From the NCBI GenBank assembly GCA_900550185.1, contig URRN01000073.1, positions 1 through 9,243 of the forward strand: 9,243 nucleotides of DNA, read 5' to 3'. The DNA is from an uncultured Collinsella sp. GTDB lineage: Bacteria; Actinomycetota; Coriobacteriia; Coriobacteriales; Coriobacteriaceae. Below are positions 1-6,323 of this stretch, piece after piece. The notes beneath the pieces were generated by a model. The model was given only the letters and a program-made list of their open reading frames with translations. It searched no databases and had not been told where the DNA came from. Both the position numbers and the translations under genes were made by a program. The number at the start of each line of letters is the position of its first letter. The stretch's first letter is position 1.

Positions 1-758
1 ACTGCCATCTTGATTTAATGGCTCACCCGGACGCCGTTGCCGATGAGGCGACGGCACTGGGCTTGGGTCTATTTGATTGCGGCGTCGATCCACGCGACTT
101 TTCGGCCGCAAACGAGCGTGCCCGTCGCCAACCAGGCATCATCGCCGGCATTGGGCTTCACCCCTGGTGGCTCGCCGACGGCCGCTGTGGTTCTACCGAA
201 GTCGATCTGCTTTGCGAAGTTGCCGCCCAAGAGCGCCACATCGGTGAAGTCGGACTCGACTTTTCCGAGCGCTTTGCCGGAAGCGAGTCGCTGCAAATAC
301 AGGCACTTGACCGGCTCTGCGATGTGCTCGTGCAGCGTCCTCTTGCCGGGCGCGTGATATCAATTCACGCCGTTCGTTCGGCAGGAACTGCGCTGGACGC
401 CCTAGAATCGCACGGGCTACTCATCCCAAACCCCGACTCCCCCGCTATCATCTTCCACTGGTTTAGCGGCACCTCAGACGAGCTCGTCCGCGCGCGTAAT
501 GCGGGCTGCTATTTTTCTGTCAACGAACGCATGCTCGCGTCCAAACGAGGACGCGAATACGCACGACAGATTCCACTCGACCGTTTACTGCTCGAGACCG
601 ATGCGCCGACCGAGCCAAACACAGAAACAAGCGCGCAGTCGCTCATCAGATCGCTTGCATGGACCTCAGAACGCATCGCCTCACTCAAAAACTGTGACAT
701 AAAGCGCATCGAATCGGCAGTTTTAGCAAATGCGCACTCTGTATTTGACCTTCGCTAA
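1..758 (+). CDS. tatD: TatD-family metal-dependent hydrolase/DNase, 5'-truncated by the window edge
   Basis: TatD-family proteins are cytosolic two-metal TIM-barrel hydrolases with 3'-5' exonuclease activity, linked to DNA repair and quality control. The frame is open from base 1. Before the first ATG (18) it reads C-H-L-D-L, and bases 1-2 (ac) would complete a preceding His codon if the missing base is c. That gives the family's N-terminal HCHLD metal motif, so the ATG at 18 is internal and only a few N-terminal residues are missing. Further family motifs follow in order: GIGLHPWW, HIGEVGLDF with the metal-bridging Glu, a His in SIHAVRSAG, a His in IFHWFSG, and LLLETDAP with the catalytic Asp near the C terminus. 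The visible length of about 251 residues fits the usual 250-265. It is convergent with the sugar operon and probably unrelated to it. The exact TatD/YcfH/YjjV subgroup is not resolved. Confidence 0.9.
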   Translation, partial: CHLDLMAHPDAVADEATALGLGLFDCGVDPRDFSAANERARRQPGIIAGIGLHPWWLADGRCGSTEVDLLCEVAAQERHIGEVGLDFSERFAGSESLQIQALDRLCDVLVQRPLAGRVISIHAVRSAGTALDALESHGLLIPNPDSPAIIFHWFSGTSDELVRARNAGCYFSVNERMLASKRGREYARQIPLDRLLLETDAPTEPNTETSAQSLIRSLAWTSERIASLKNCDIKRIESAVLANAHSVFDLR

Positions 759-780
759 CCCCTGTGGGCAAAAAATGCCA

Positions 781-811
781 AGGGACATGCGAATCACACA
801 ACGCAGTCCCT
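781..811 (-). terminator. Possible terminator of the leftward operon, in the convergent gap
   Basis: Read on the minus strand, AGGGAC+TGCG (811-802) pairs with CGCA+GTCCCT (791-788 and 786-781). This makes a 10-bp stem with one bulged base and a 10-nt loop. A run of six T follows about five bases further on (around 776-771). The spacer between stem and T-run is longer than ideal, so this is a weak call. Its position, 27 nt past the FGGY kinase stop, suits the end of the long minus-strand transcript. The rest of gap 759-838 shows nothing else that I recognise. Confidence 0.38.
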
Positions 812-838
812 ATTGGAAGGCAGTACAATTCGGCAGCA

Positions 839-2356
839 TTACACCAATTCGTGCATGAGATCACAGTTGCGTGCATACAATTCGTCAAAGATATGACGAC
901 GCGACGCATATAACTCGTGGGCAGCCATATCGGGCACGATTGTTTGCGCAACGCCAAGGACTTGGGCGAGCTCATCCCATGATGCATAGGCGCCACCTGC
1001 GAGAGCCGCCATGATGGCATCGCCGAAGCATGCGCCCACCGTAACCTTGGCAACCGAGACCTCGCGCCCGCATACATCGGCGATAGCTTGCATCCAAACT
1101 GGATTCTTGGTTCCACCTCCGACAAGCATAATGCGCCCAATTGGCAGTCCATGCTCTCGCTCGATAATGTCGACATGGGATGCAACGGTATACGCGACGC
1201 CTTCCAAGGCGGCGCGAACCATATGTGCTCGCGTATGCCTTCCGGTCAGGCCAAAGAAGACGCCACGCGCCTCGGGATCGTTGAGCGGAGTACGCTCCCC
1301 CGCAAAGTACGGCAGACACAGGAGCCCATCGGCACCCGGCGCCACATCGGCGGCATCATGCGCCATAACCGAATATGCATCGGGGCCACCGTGGTCCTCG
1401 GCCTCCACGGCGTCGCGATACAGCTCTTGGCGCAGCCACGATGTGAGTGCACCCGCTGTATTGGTCCCCGCGCAGATCCCGTAAGTTCCGGGAATGATAA
1501 ACGTCCCTGGCCACAGGCGAGCATCATCGACCATATGATCAGCTAAGTAGATGAAATACGCCGTGCTCCCCAACTGAACCATCATATCGCCGGGACGGAA
1601 TACACCCGTCGAAATGGCCTCGGCACCAGAGTCGCCCGTTCCCACCAAGACGGGTGTCCCCGCCGCGAGCCCCGTCGCCTCAGCCGCAGGCTGCGTAATC
1701 ACCCCAGCAATATCGGTAGCCGACATTACCTCCGCCATCTGGTCAGGCCGGCAGAAACGAGCACATTCCCGAGCATCAACCTTCCAAGTGTAGCGGTCAT
1801 ATAGGGGAAGAAAATCCTCCGCCAAATAACGGTCCACCGTAAAACGCCCCGTCAACTTTGCGCATAGAAACGATGACGCCGTCAGGAACTTCGCGGCACG
1901 TTCGTGCACCTCGGGCATATTCTCCTTAAACCACAAGATCTTGGGAGCAATATCTGACGAACAGGGATCGTGCCCGAAAAGCTCGCGTGCGCGATCTGAC
2001 CCATATTCGGAAAGAAGCTCGTCAATCTGCGGCTTCGAACGCGCATCGACTCCATATAAAATCGCGGGCGCCAGCGCGTTGCACTCGGTATCGACCGGTA
2101 CGCAGTCGCAACCCAATGCGGAAAGGCCCACGCATCCGATCTGCACCGCGTTAACCCCCGATCGCACCACCAACTCACGCGACAAGCGGCAAAAATCGCC
2201 CCACCAAACCGCCTCCGCATCATGCTGGTACCATCCGTCACGCGGGTTGTCCGTCTCGTGTCCGCAAGAGGCTTGGCAAACGATGTTGCATCGATCATCG
2301 ATTAAAACGCCTTTAGAGGCGCTTGTCCCAATATCAATACCCAGATAAAACGCCAT
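839..2356 (-). CDS. FGGY-family carbohydrate kinase, xylulokinase-like, substrate unknown
   Basis: A 505-residue protein of normal FGGY length with two actin-like ATPase domains; such enzymes transfer the ATP gamma-phosphate to a sugar or polyol. The N-terminal phosphate loop is DIGTSASKG (8-16). The catalytic base is probably Asp242 in GTGDSGAE. The FGGY signature is GERTPLNDPEARG (353-365). The nucleotide-binding segment is LVGGGTKNPVW (411-421), followed by GACFGDA (441-447). In xylulokinases the sugar-binding loop near residue 78 reads QMHG; here the same place is SALGC (79-83), so D-xylulose is not a safe substrate call. The start ATG has GAGGGGAG upstream and lies 5 nt after the BtpA-like stop, so the two are translationally close. 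It is the last gene of the operon. Family is certain; substrate is open (another ketose, polyol or sugar acid). Confidence 0.9.
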   Translation of the reverse strand: MAFYLGIDIGTSASKGVLIDDRCNIVCQASCGHETDNPRDGWYQHDAEAVWWGDFCRLSRELVVRSGVNAVQIGCVGLSALGCDCVPVDTECNALAPAILYGVDARSKPQIDELLSEYGSDRARELFGHDPCSSDIAPKILWFKENMPEVHERAAKFLTASSFLCAKLTGRFTVDRYLAEDFLPLYDRYTWKVDARECARFCRPDQMAEVMSATDIAGVITQPAAEATGLAAGTPVLVGTGDSGAEAISTGVFRPGDMMVQLGSTAYFIYLADHMVDDARLWPGTFIIPGTYGICAGTNTAGALTSWLRQELYRDAVEAEDHGGPDAYSVMAHDAADVAPGADGLLCLPYFAGERTPLNDPEARGVFFGLTGRHTRAHMVRAALEGVAYTVASHVDIIEREHGLPIGRIMLVGGGTKNPVWMQAIADVCGREVSVAKVTVGACFGDAIMAALAGGAYASWDELAQVLGVAQTIVPDMAAHELYASRRHIFDELYARNCDLMHELV

Positions 2357-2361
2357 AGGTG

Positions 2362-3171
2362 CTACTCCCCTCGCGCCGCACGAGCGGCAGCCATAAAACG
2401 AACTACCCGCTCAGCATCAACCGGGGCATCTAGCTTTCCGTCGCGCTTTAAGCACGTGCCGACAAACGCGCCATCGTAGTGAGCAAATACGTCAGCCACG
2501 GTATTTTCGCGACAACCGGTGCCACATACCACAGGTACTTCGCCAACACGCTCGCGGACCTCATCGGCAAGCTCGCCCGAAGCGCCACGACCGGCAGCCG
2601 AACCGCCGATGACCATCGCATCCGGTAGGCAATTAAAGAGAAGTGAATCGGCAATGTCCGCAGTCGTGCGGTCGTTGAGATAAACCTCCCCCTCGCTCGT
2701 GATGAAGTGAAATAGCTTGAGGTCGTCCAAGCGCAGCGCCGCCTTGCGACGCATGGTGTGAGCGAAATCTCGGTTAATCAGCCCGAGATCACCGGCCCAG
2801 GCACCGCAAAAATTGCAGCGCGTGAACTGCGCATCAACGGCAGCGCACAGCTCGATTGTGGCATCACCATCGTAAATAGCCTCAGCTCCCCAAGGGGTCG
2901 ACATATCATGGGACAGAGCCCCGATTACATAGCCCATCGATGCAAGGGTTGAGGGAGAAACGTGCTGCTCATAGGGCATCGAGAGCTCATTGGTAATCAA
3001 AATGCCATCGACACCGCCCCGCTGTAACGCTTCGAGATCGCGCTTGGCGGCTTCCACGACCTGTGACACGCTTCCGCCCGGGTAATACAGTGGATCGCCC
3101 GGCAGAGGACGCAGATGCAGCATTCCGATAACCGGCTTTTCGGTCTTGAACATCGAAGTTAGAAACGACAT
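2362..3171 (-). CDS. BtpA/SgcQ-family TIM-barrel protein
   Basis: A 269-residue member of the BtpA/SgcQ family, TIM-barrel proteins named after a cyanobacterial photosystem I biogenesis factor and the E. coli sgc sugar-operon gene sgcQ. No biochemical reaction is firmly established. Family hallmarks seen: PVIGMLHLRPLPGDP (13-27), GGVDGILITNE (52-62), VVCGTGCREN (214-223) and FVGTCLKRDGKLD (236-248) near the C terminus, which looks like a phosphate-binding end of a barrel. Some positions differ from what I recall as typical: the usual Lys-His pair of the middle strand reads LFHF (153-156). I place the start at 3171 rather than the in-frame ATG at 3186, because AAGGAG lies 6 nt before 3171 and the upstream ATG has no good ribosome site. 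Its place between YjbQ and an FGGY kinase supports a role on a sugar-derived intermediate; this is inference. Confidence 0.85.
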   Translation of the reverse strand: MSFLTSMFKTEKPVIGMLHLRPLPGDPLYYPGGSVSQVVEAAKRDLEALQRGGVDGILITNELSMPYEQHVSPSTLASMGYVIGALSHDMSTPWGAEAIYDGDATIELCAAVDAQFTRCNFCGAWAGDLGLINRDFAHTMRRKAALRLDDLKLFHFITSEGEVYLNDRTTADIADSLLFNCLPDAMVIGGSAAGRGASGELADEVRERVGEVPVVCGTGCRENTVADVFAHYDGAFVGTCLKRDGKLDAPVDAERVVRFMAAARAARGE

Positions 3172-3177
3172 AACGTG

Positions 3178-3183
3178 CTCCTT
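3178..3183 (-). promoter_or_regulatory. Ribosome binding site deciding the BtpA-like start
   Basis: AAGGAG on the minus strand, 6 nt before the ATG at 3171. It overlaps the codons just after the competing ATG at 3186, which favours the shorter protein. Confidence 0.75.
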
Positions 3184-3204
3184 CATAGGGTTATTGCAGG
3201 GACG

Positions 3205-3633
3205 TTACTCCCCCAGCACTTCGACGTACACTTTTCGCTTCTGCGGACCGTCAAACTCCGCAAGATAGATGTTCTGGGCACCTCCGCACACGATGTGGCC
3301 ATCTTGGACGGGAAAGAAGCAACTGTTTCCACAAATCATGCTCTTGATATGCCCACAGGAGTTGTTGCCGGTAGCTCCATAGCTCGGCAGGAAGTGTGCA
3401 TGCGCATAGGGGGCATCGAGTGGGGCGATGCGATCAAGCGTCTCCATAAGATCCGTCTCCACACAGGGCAGCCCCTCGTTTACCACGATTCCACAGGTCG
3501 TATGCGACAAAATAATCGCTGCCAAGCCATTCGTCACCGAGCTGCGTTCGATGGCAGCGTGCACGTCTTCGGTAATATCGATGAACTGGTCCGGAGCAGT
3601 CGATAGATAGCTCAATGTCTCGAGCGTCACCAT
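3205..3633 (-). CDS. yjbQ: YjbQ/UPF0047-family protein (secondary thiamine-phosphate synthase-like)
   Basis: At 142 residues it has the usual length for the YjbQ (UPF0047) family, small single-domain proteins annotated after a weak thiamine-phosphate synthase activity; the physiological reaction is unknown. Family motifs are present: LSHTTCGIVVNE (42-53) with His44, Asn52 and Glu53; Asp61; an AHAHF segment (77-81); GHIKSMICGNS (94-104) with the conserved His95; FPVQDGHIVCGGAQNIYLAEFDGP (107-130, family FDGP end) and a final KRKVYVEV strand. The start ATG lies 2 nt after the upstream amidohydrolase stop, so coupled translation is likely. Nothing in the window relates to thiamine, so here it more likely handles a sugar or sugar-phosphate intermediate; that is inference. 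Confidence 0.9.
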   Translation of the reverse strand: MVTLETLSYLSTAPDQFIDITEDVHAAIERSSVTNGLAAIILSHTTCGIVVNEGLPCVETDLMETLDRIAPLDAPYAHAHFLPSYGATGNNSCGHIKSMICGNSCFFPVQDGHIVCGGAQNIYLAEFDGPQKRKVYVEVLGE

Positions 3634-3635
3634 GT

Positions 3636-4496
3636 TTACTCATCCCCTTCAAGAAAACGCAGGGCATTACCCCAGTAGAGCCTTTCTCGCGCATCATCGC
3701 GCATCGGCACGGTATCGAGCGCCCGCTTGAGTTTGAACGCACGGAAGCGCGGCGTATTGCTGGCGAACATCACTTGATGCGATAGCGCGCGCTCATACCA
3801 CAGCGGTCCCATATCGACCGTGAAAAGACGCTGCATCATCTCCTCGGGCGAATCGATGTAAGTGATAGAGGTGTCCGTGTAGCAGTTGGGATACTTGAGC
3901 AGCATCGCCACGGTCTCGCGCACCCAGGGCCAGCCAAAGTGGGTCAAACTAAAACGCACATTTGGATGCGTTGCGATTGTGTGTTCAAATGCAAGCGGGT
4001 TACTGCGCGAGAGCTCTGCGCCCGGCTCCCAAGACATACCGGCATGGAAAACCACCGGCTTGTTATAGCGCTCGCACAGCTCGTAAAGCGGCTCGGCCAC
4101 AGCATCATCGGGGGCAAAACCCTGCTTTGCCGGATGCAGGCAAAGCCCCTTTGCCCCCAACTCGGTAAAGGCGCGCTCCAATTCGTCTGCGGCACCGCTC
4201 ACCTGCGGGTCTACGCTCGCAAATCCCCACAGACGATCGGGGTGCGCGGCAACCAGCATGGCAATCTGGTCATTGGTGCCAAAGCGCCCTCCGCATGCCG
4301 TGGTTACATCGAGCGGCATGAGCACGCTCTTTCGCACGTCGCAGACGTCCATCTCGACTTGAAGCTCATCCCAATCCATGGGGCCCATATGCCCCATACC
4401 AAATTCTCGTGACCAAAAACCGAATCCATCAGGCTCATCACCCGGCGTACAGATCTCGCCGTAGAGCATAGGATGGACCAACATGTCGATAACCAT
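3636..4496 (-). CDS. Amidohydrolase_2-family TIM-barrel protein with altered metal site
   Basis: A 286-residue protein of the amidohydrolase_2 (ACMSD/LigJ-like) fold, whose members hydrolyse, hydrate or decarboxylate small carboxylated compounds using one metal. Recognisable segments: MVIDMLVHP at the N terminus, GAKGLCLHP (114-122), KPVVFHAGMSW (146-156), LTHFGWPWVRE (184-194), CYTDTS (205-210) and WGNALRFL (275-282). The metal site looks abnormal: the N-terminal HxH motif reads L6-V7-H8, and the usual late Asp in 'GSDxP' is Asn247 in FASNTPRF. His151 and His186 are kept. It may be a non-canonical or metal-free enzyme, for example a lyase, isomerase or lactonase. I chose the ATG at 4496 over one at 4517 because AAGGAG stands 6 nt before it. 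It lies between a PfkB kinase (27-nt gap) and YjbQ (2-nt gap). Confidence 0.82.
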   Translation of the reverse strand: MVIDMLVHPMLYGEICTPGDEPDGFGFWSREFGMGHMGPMDWDELQVEMDVCDVRKSVLMPLDVTTACGGRFGTNDQIAMLVAAHPDRLWGFASVDPQVSGAADELERAFTELGAKGLCLHPAKQGFAPDDAVAEPLYELCERYNKPVVFHAGMSWEPGAELSRSNPLAFEHTIATHPNVRFSLTHFGWPWVRETVAMLLKYPNCYTDTSITYIDSPEEMMQRLFTVDMGPLWYERALSHQVMFASNTPRFRAFKLKRALDTVPMRDDARERLYWGNALRFLEGDE

Positions 4497-4502
4497 TTCG
4501 TA

Positions 4503-4508
4503 CTCCTT
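4503..4508 (-). promoter_or_regulatory. Ribosome binding site deciding the amidohydrolase_2 start
   Basis: AAGGAG on the minus strand with 6-nt spacing to the ATG at 4496. It falls inside the seven-codon extension from the competing ATG at 4517, so the shorter start is preferred. Confidence 0.75.
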
Positions 4509-4523
4509 TCCAGGCATTTGACC

Positions 4524-5324
4524 CTAGTACGGCTCAAACGAACCAATCACTCGGGACGACAGCTCAGCGCCCGCCCTCATACACGCCGGAATATCAAGGC
4601 CATCAATCACGCCCTTGGTAAACCCGGCGATATACGAGTCACCGGCGCCCACGGTGTTAACGACCTTCTCCGCCGGTACGATCCCACACTCATAGAAGCG
4701 CTCACCGTCATAGGCAATGCTTCCCTTCTCGCCAAGCGTGGCAACCGCAACGCGCGGTCCCAATCCCTGCACGTGGCGTACCCAATCTCGTAGCTCCGGA
4801 GTGTCCTCTTCAAACGACATGAACGCATAGTCAACGTAGGGAAAATGGTTCTCGCAGGCATATTCGGGATCCTGGCTGAACACCGAGAAGTCCATAACCA
4901 CCGTCTTGCCCGCATCATGCCATTCGGGCAGGAGGTCCAAACAATTGCCAAACAGGTCGGTGTGAATGATGTCATGTTCTAGGATAAACGCCCGGTCATC
5001 TTCATTCGGTCGATATGTCTCCATTACGCCATCGATTGCCTCGAGATGTACGCGATCGACGCCGTCTTTCAACGCCATGAGCATCACCGAGGTGTCGCCA
5101 TCCTCCACCCGCAGATGTGAGATATCGAACCCCTCGGCGGCCAGCGCCTCCCTCATCTTGTCTCCGTACTCGTCCTTGCCGACAACCGACACAGCGGATA
5201 CCGAAACGCCCATTCGTGCAAGATGGATACCCCAGTCAATGCCATTACCAGTCGGATAGAACACGCCGATGTTTTGATAGACGTCCGCACAGCAAAAACC
5301 AGCCGCGCACGCTTTAATACCCAT
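4524..5324 (-). CDS. PfkB-family carbohydrate kinase, divergent FrlD-like
   Basis: A 266-residue ribokinase-fold kinase. The C-terminal PfkB signature is VNTVGAGDSYIAGF (222-235) with catalytic Asp229 and the anion-hole Gly-Ala-Gly; the usual Asp of DTxGAGD is Asn223. The N-terminal sugar-binding segment reads PTGNGIDWGIHLARMG (24-39) where FrlD-type kinases have GGNAVN, so the sugar it binds may differ. The middle contains VVMDFSVFS (142-150), like the DFSD segment of FrlD. It resembles the neighbouring PfkB gene (shared GLGP, AYDGER stretches), suggesting an old duplication followed by divergence. The ATG at 5324 follows GGAG (5331-5334) with 6-nt spacing; an in-frame TTG at 5336 is less likely. 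It lies immediately downstream of the 5342-5375 hairpin and heads the second half of the operon. The phosphorylated substrate is unknown. Confidence 0.87.
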   Translation of the reverse strand: MGIKACAAGFCCADVYQNIGVFYPTGNGIDWGIHLARMGVSVSAVSVVGKDEYGDKMREALAAEGFDISHLRVEDGDTSVMLMALKDGVDRVHLEAIDGVMETYRPNEDDRAFILEHDIIHTDLFGNCLDLLPEWHDAGKTVVMDFSVFSQDPEYACENHFPYVDYAFMSFEEDTPELRDWVRHVQGLGPRVAVATLGEKGSIAYDGERFYECGIVPAEKVVNTVGAGDSYIAGFTKGVIDGLDIPACMRAGAELSSRVIGSFEPY

Positions 5325-5330
5325 GGTCTT

Positions 5331-5334
5331 CTCC
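5331..5334 (-). promoter_or_regulatory. Ribosome binding site of the divergent PfkB gene, next to the hairpin
   Basis: GGAG on the minus strand, 6 nt before the ATG at 5324. It overlaps the competing TTG at 5336 and lies 7 nt from the base of the 5342-5375 hairpin. Confidence 0.6.
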
Positions 5335-5341
5335 AATGTTC

Positions 5342-5375
5342 AAAAGGGGACCCACCACATGGCGAGCCCCCTTTT
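5342..5375 (-). terminator. Stable intercistronic hairpin: attenuator, partial terminator or processing site
   Basis: On the minus strand AAAAGGGG (5375-5368) pairs with CCCCTTTT (5349-5342), then G-U closes (5367/5350), then CTCGCC (5366-5361) pairs with GGTGGG (5356-5351) around a 4-nt loop ATGT. That is a continuous 15-bp stem counting three G-U wobbles. Plus-strand RNA would have A-C mismatches at those three places, so the structure is built for the minus transcript. The U-run is only four long and sits in the stem. The hairpin ends 17 nt before the PfkB start, with the GGAG ribosome site 7 nt beyond it, leaving no room for a promoter in between. No convincing promoter was seen in the remainder of the 121-nt spacer (5376-5445). 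Confidence 0.68.
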
Positions 5376-5445
5376 CGCGTTTCGCTTATTGTTTTGCATC
5401 GGCTGTCCAAGGCCTCATAGCCAGACCGCCGTACGCTTTCTTAAG

Positions 5446-6309
5446 CTATTCGACGATTGGTGCTCCGTGGCCCCAAGAACCTTCCATGCCGCACACGGTC
5501 GAGGCAAACCCGGCAGCAAAGTCGAGCGCGCGCTCGATGGCCTCGGCGCCATCCTCGCCACGCTTGGCGGAATCGAGATAGCACATCAAAAACGAGGTGA
5601 GGAACGAGTCGCCCGCTCCCATGGTGTCCTTCATGTCCGTTACCGGTTTAGCCAGCTGGCGGTAATAACGCTCGCCGTCGTAAGCAATGCAGCCCTCGGC
5701 GCCCGCCGTAGCCGACACAAAAAGCGGACCCAGGCCCTTCACCCATGCCAGACGCTCGCGAATCTCGTCCTCACTCGCGGCATCCGCCGCACTAAAGAAA
5801 GCAAAATCGACGTAGGGCGCAATCTGCTCGTAGTACTCGTCGGTGGAGTCGTCCGAAAAGTCAAAAGAGACCGTAACGCCCGCAGCCTTCAGCTTGGGCA
5901 GCTCGCGCTCGGTAAAGCAATAGTTGCCCGAATGAACCACATCGAACTGCTTCATGTACGCAAGGTCAAAGCGATCGAGGACATAGCGCGCATCGCCACG
6001 GATACCGCCCTCGTTGGAGCCAAGGAAGACACGGTCACCGTCAACGACGGTCACGCGAGCCGCTCCGTTCTCGCCAATCATCTGCTCGCACTTGTCAAGC
6101 TCGATACCCTCATCCTCGAGGCTTGCAATGACATGCTCTGCAGCGGCGTCATTGCCAAAAATGCCCATGTATGCGGAGCGTGCGGCACCGCATTTCTTGG
6201 CATAAACGGCGAAGTTCACCGCATTGCCGCCAGGATACATGGTATGGATATGCTCGTAGCGATCGACGACGTTGTCGCCAAATCCGAGCGCGTTAACGTT
6301 AAATGCCAT
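5446..6309 (-). CDS. PfkB-family kinase, probable fructoselysine/fructosamine 6-kinase (FrlD-like)
   Basis: A 287-residue ribokinase-fold kinase resembling E. coli FrlD, which phosphorylates the 6-OH of fructoselysine with ATP. Seen: an N-terminal strand ALGFGDNVVDRY (7-18), the sugar-binding PGGNAVNFAVYAKKCG (26-41), GDRVFLGSNEGG (91-102), VSFDFSDDS (147-155), then AYDGERYY (209-216) and the PfkB signature KDTMGAGDSF (227-236) with catalytic Asp234. FrlD carries closely similar GGNAVN, FDFSD and IDTMGAGDSF segments. It follows the FrlB-like SIS gene with a 14-nt gap, and an AAGGGA-type ribosome site lies across the junction. With the deglycase and epimerase neighbours the likely substrate is an Amadori compound; the exact amine cannot be read from sequence. 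Confidence 0.88.
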   Translation of the reverse strand: MAFNVNALGFGDNVVDRYEHIHTMYPGGNAVNFAVYAKKCGAARSAYMGIFGNDAAAEHVIASLEDEGIELDKCEQMIGENGAARVTVVDGDRVFLGSNEGGIRGDARYVLDRFDLAYMKQFDVVHSGNYCFTERELPKLKAAGVTVSFDFSDDSTDEYYEQIAPYVDFAFFSAADAASEDEIRERLAWVKGLGPLFVSATAGAEGCIAYDGERYYRQLAKPVTDMKDTMGAGDSFLTSFLMCYLDSAKRGEDGAEAIERALDFAAGFASTVCGMEGSWGHGAPIVE

Positions 6310-6323
6310 GGCCTTTGTCCCTT

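Noticed and set aside
18..758. TatD gene starting at the ATG at 18
   Set aside because: The frame is open upstream and encodes the family's CHLD metal motif directly before this ATG, so it is an internal Met and the gene is cut by the window edge.
839..2356. Calling the FGGY kinase xylB
   Set aside because: The xylulose-binding QMHG motif is absent and no xylose isomerase or xylose transport gene is nearby.
3172..3186. Upstream ATG at 3186 as start of the BtpA-like protein
   Set aside because: It has no good ribosome site, and the strong AAGGAG lies between it and the ATG at 3171.
5376..5445. Promoter for the second operon half in the spacer after the FrlD-like gene
   Set aside because: A TTGGAC box exists on the minus strand, but no good -10 box lies at proper spacing, so I cannot support a promoter.
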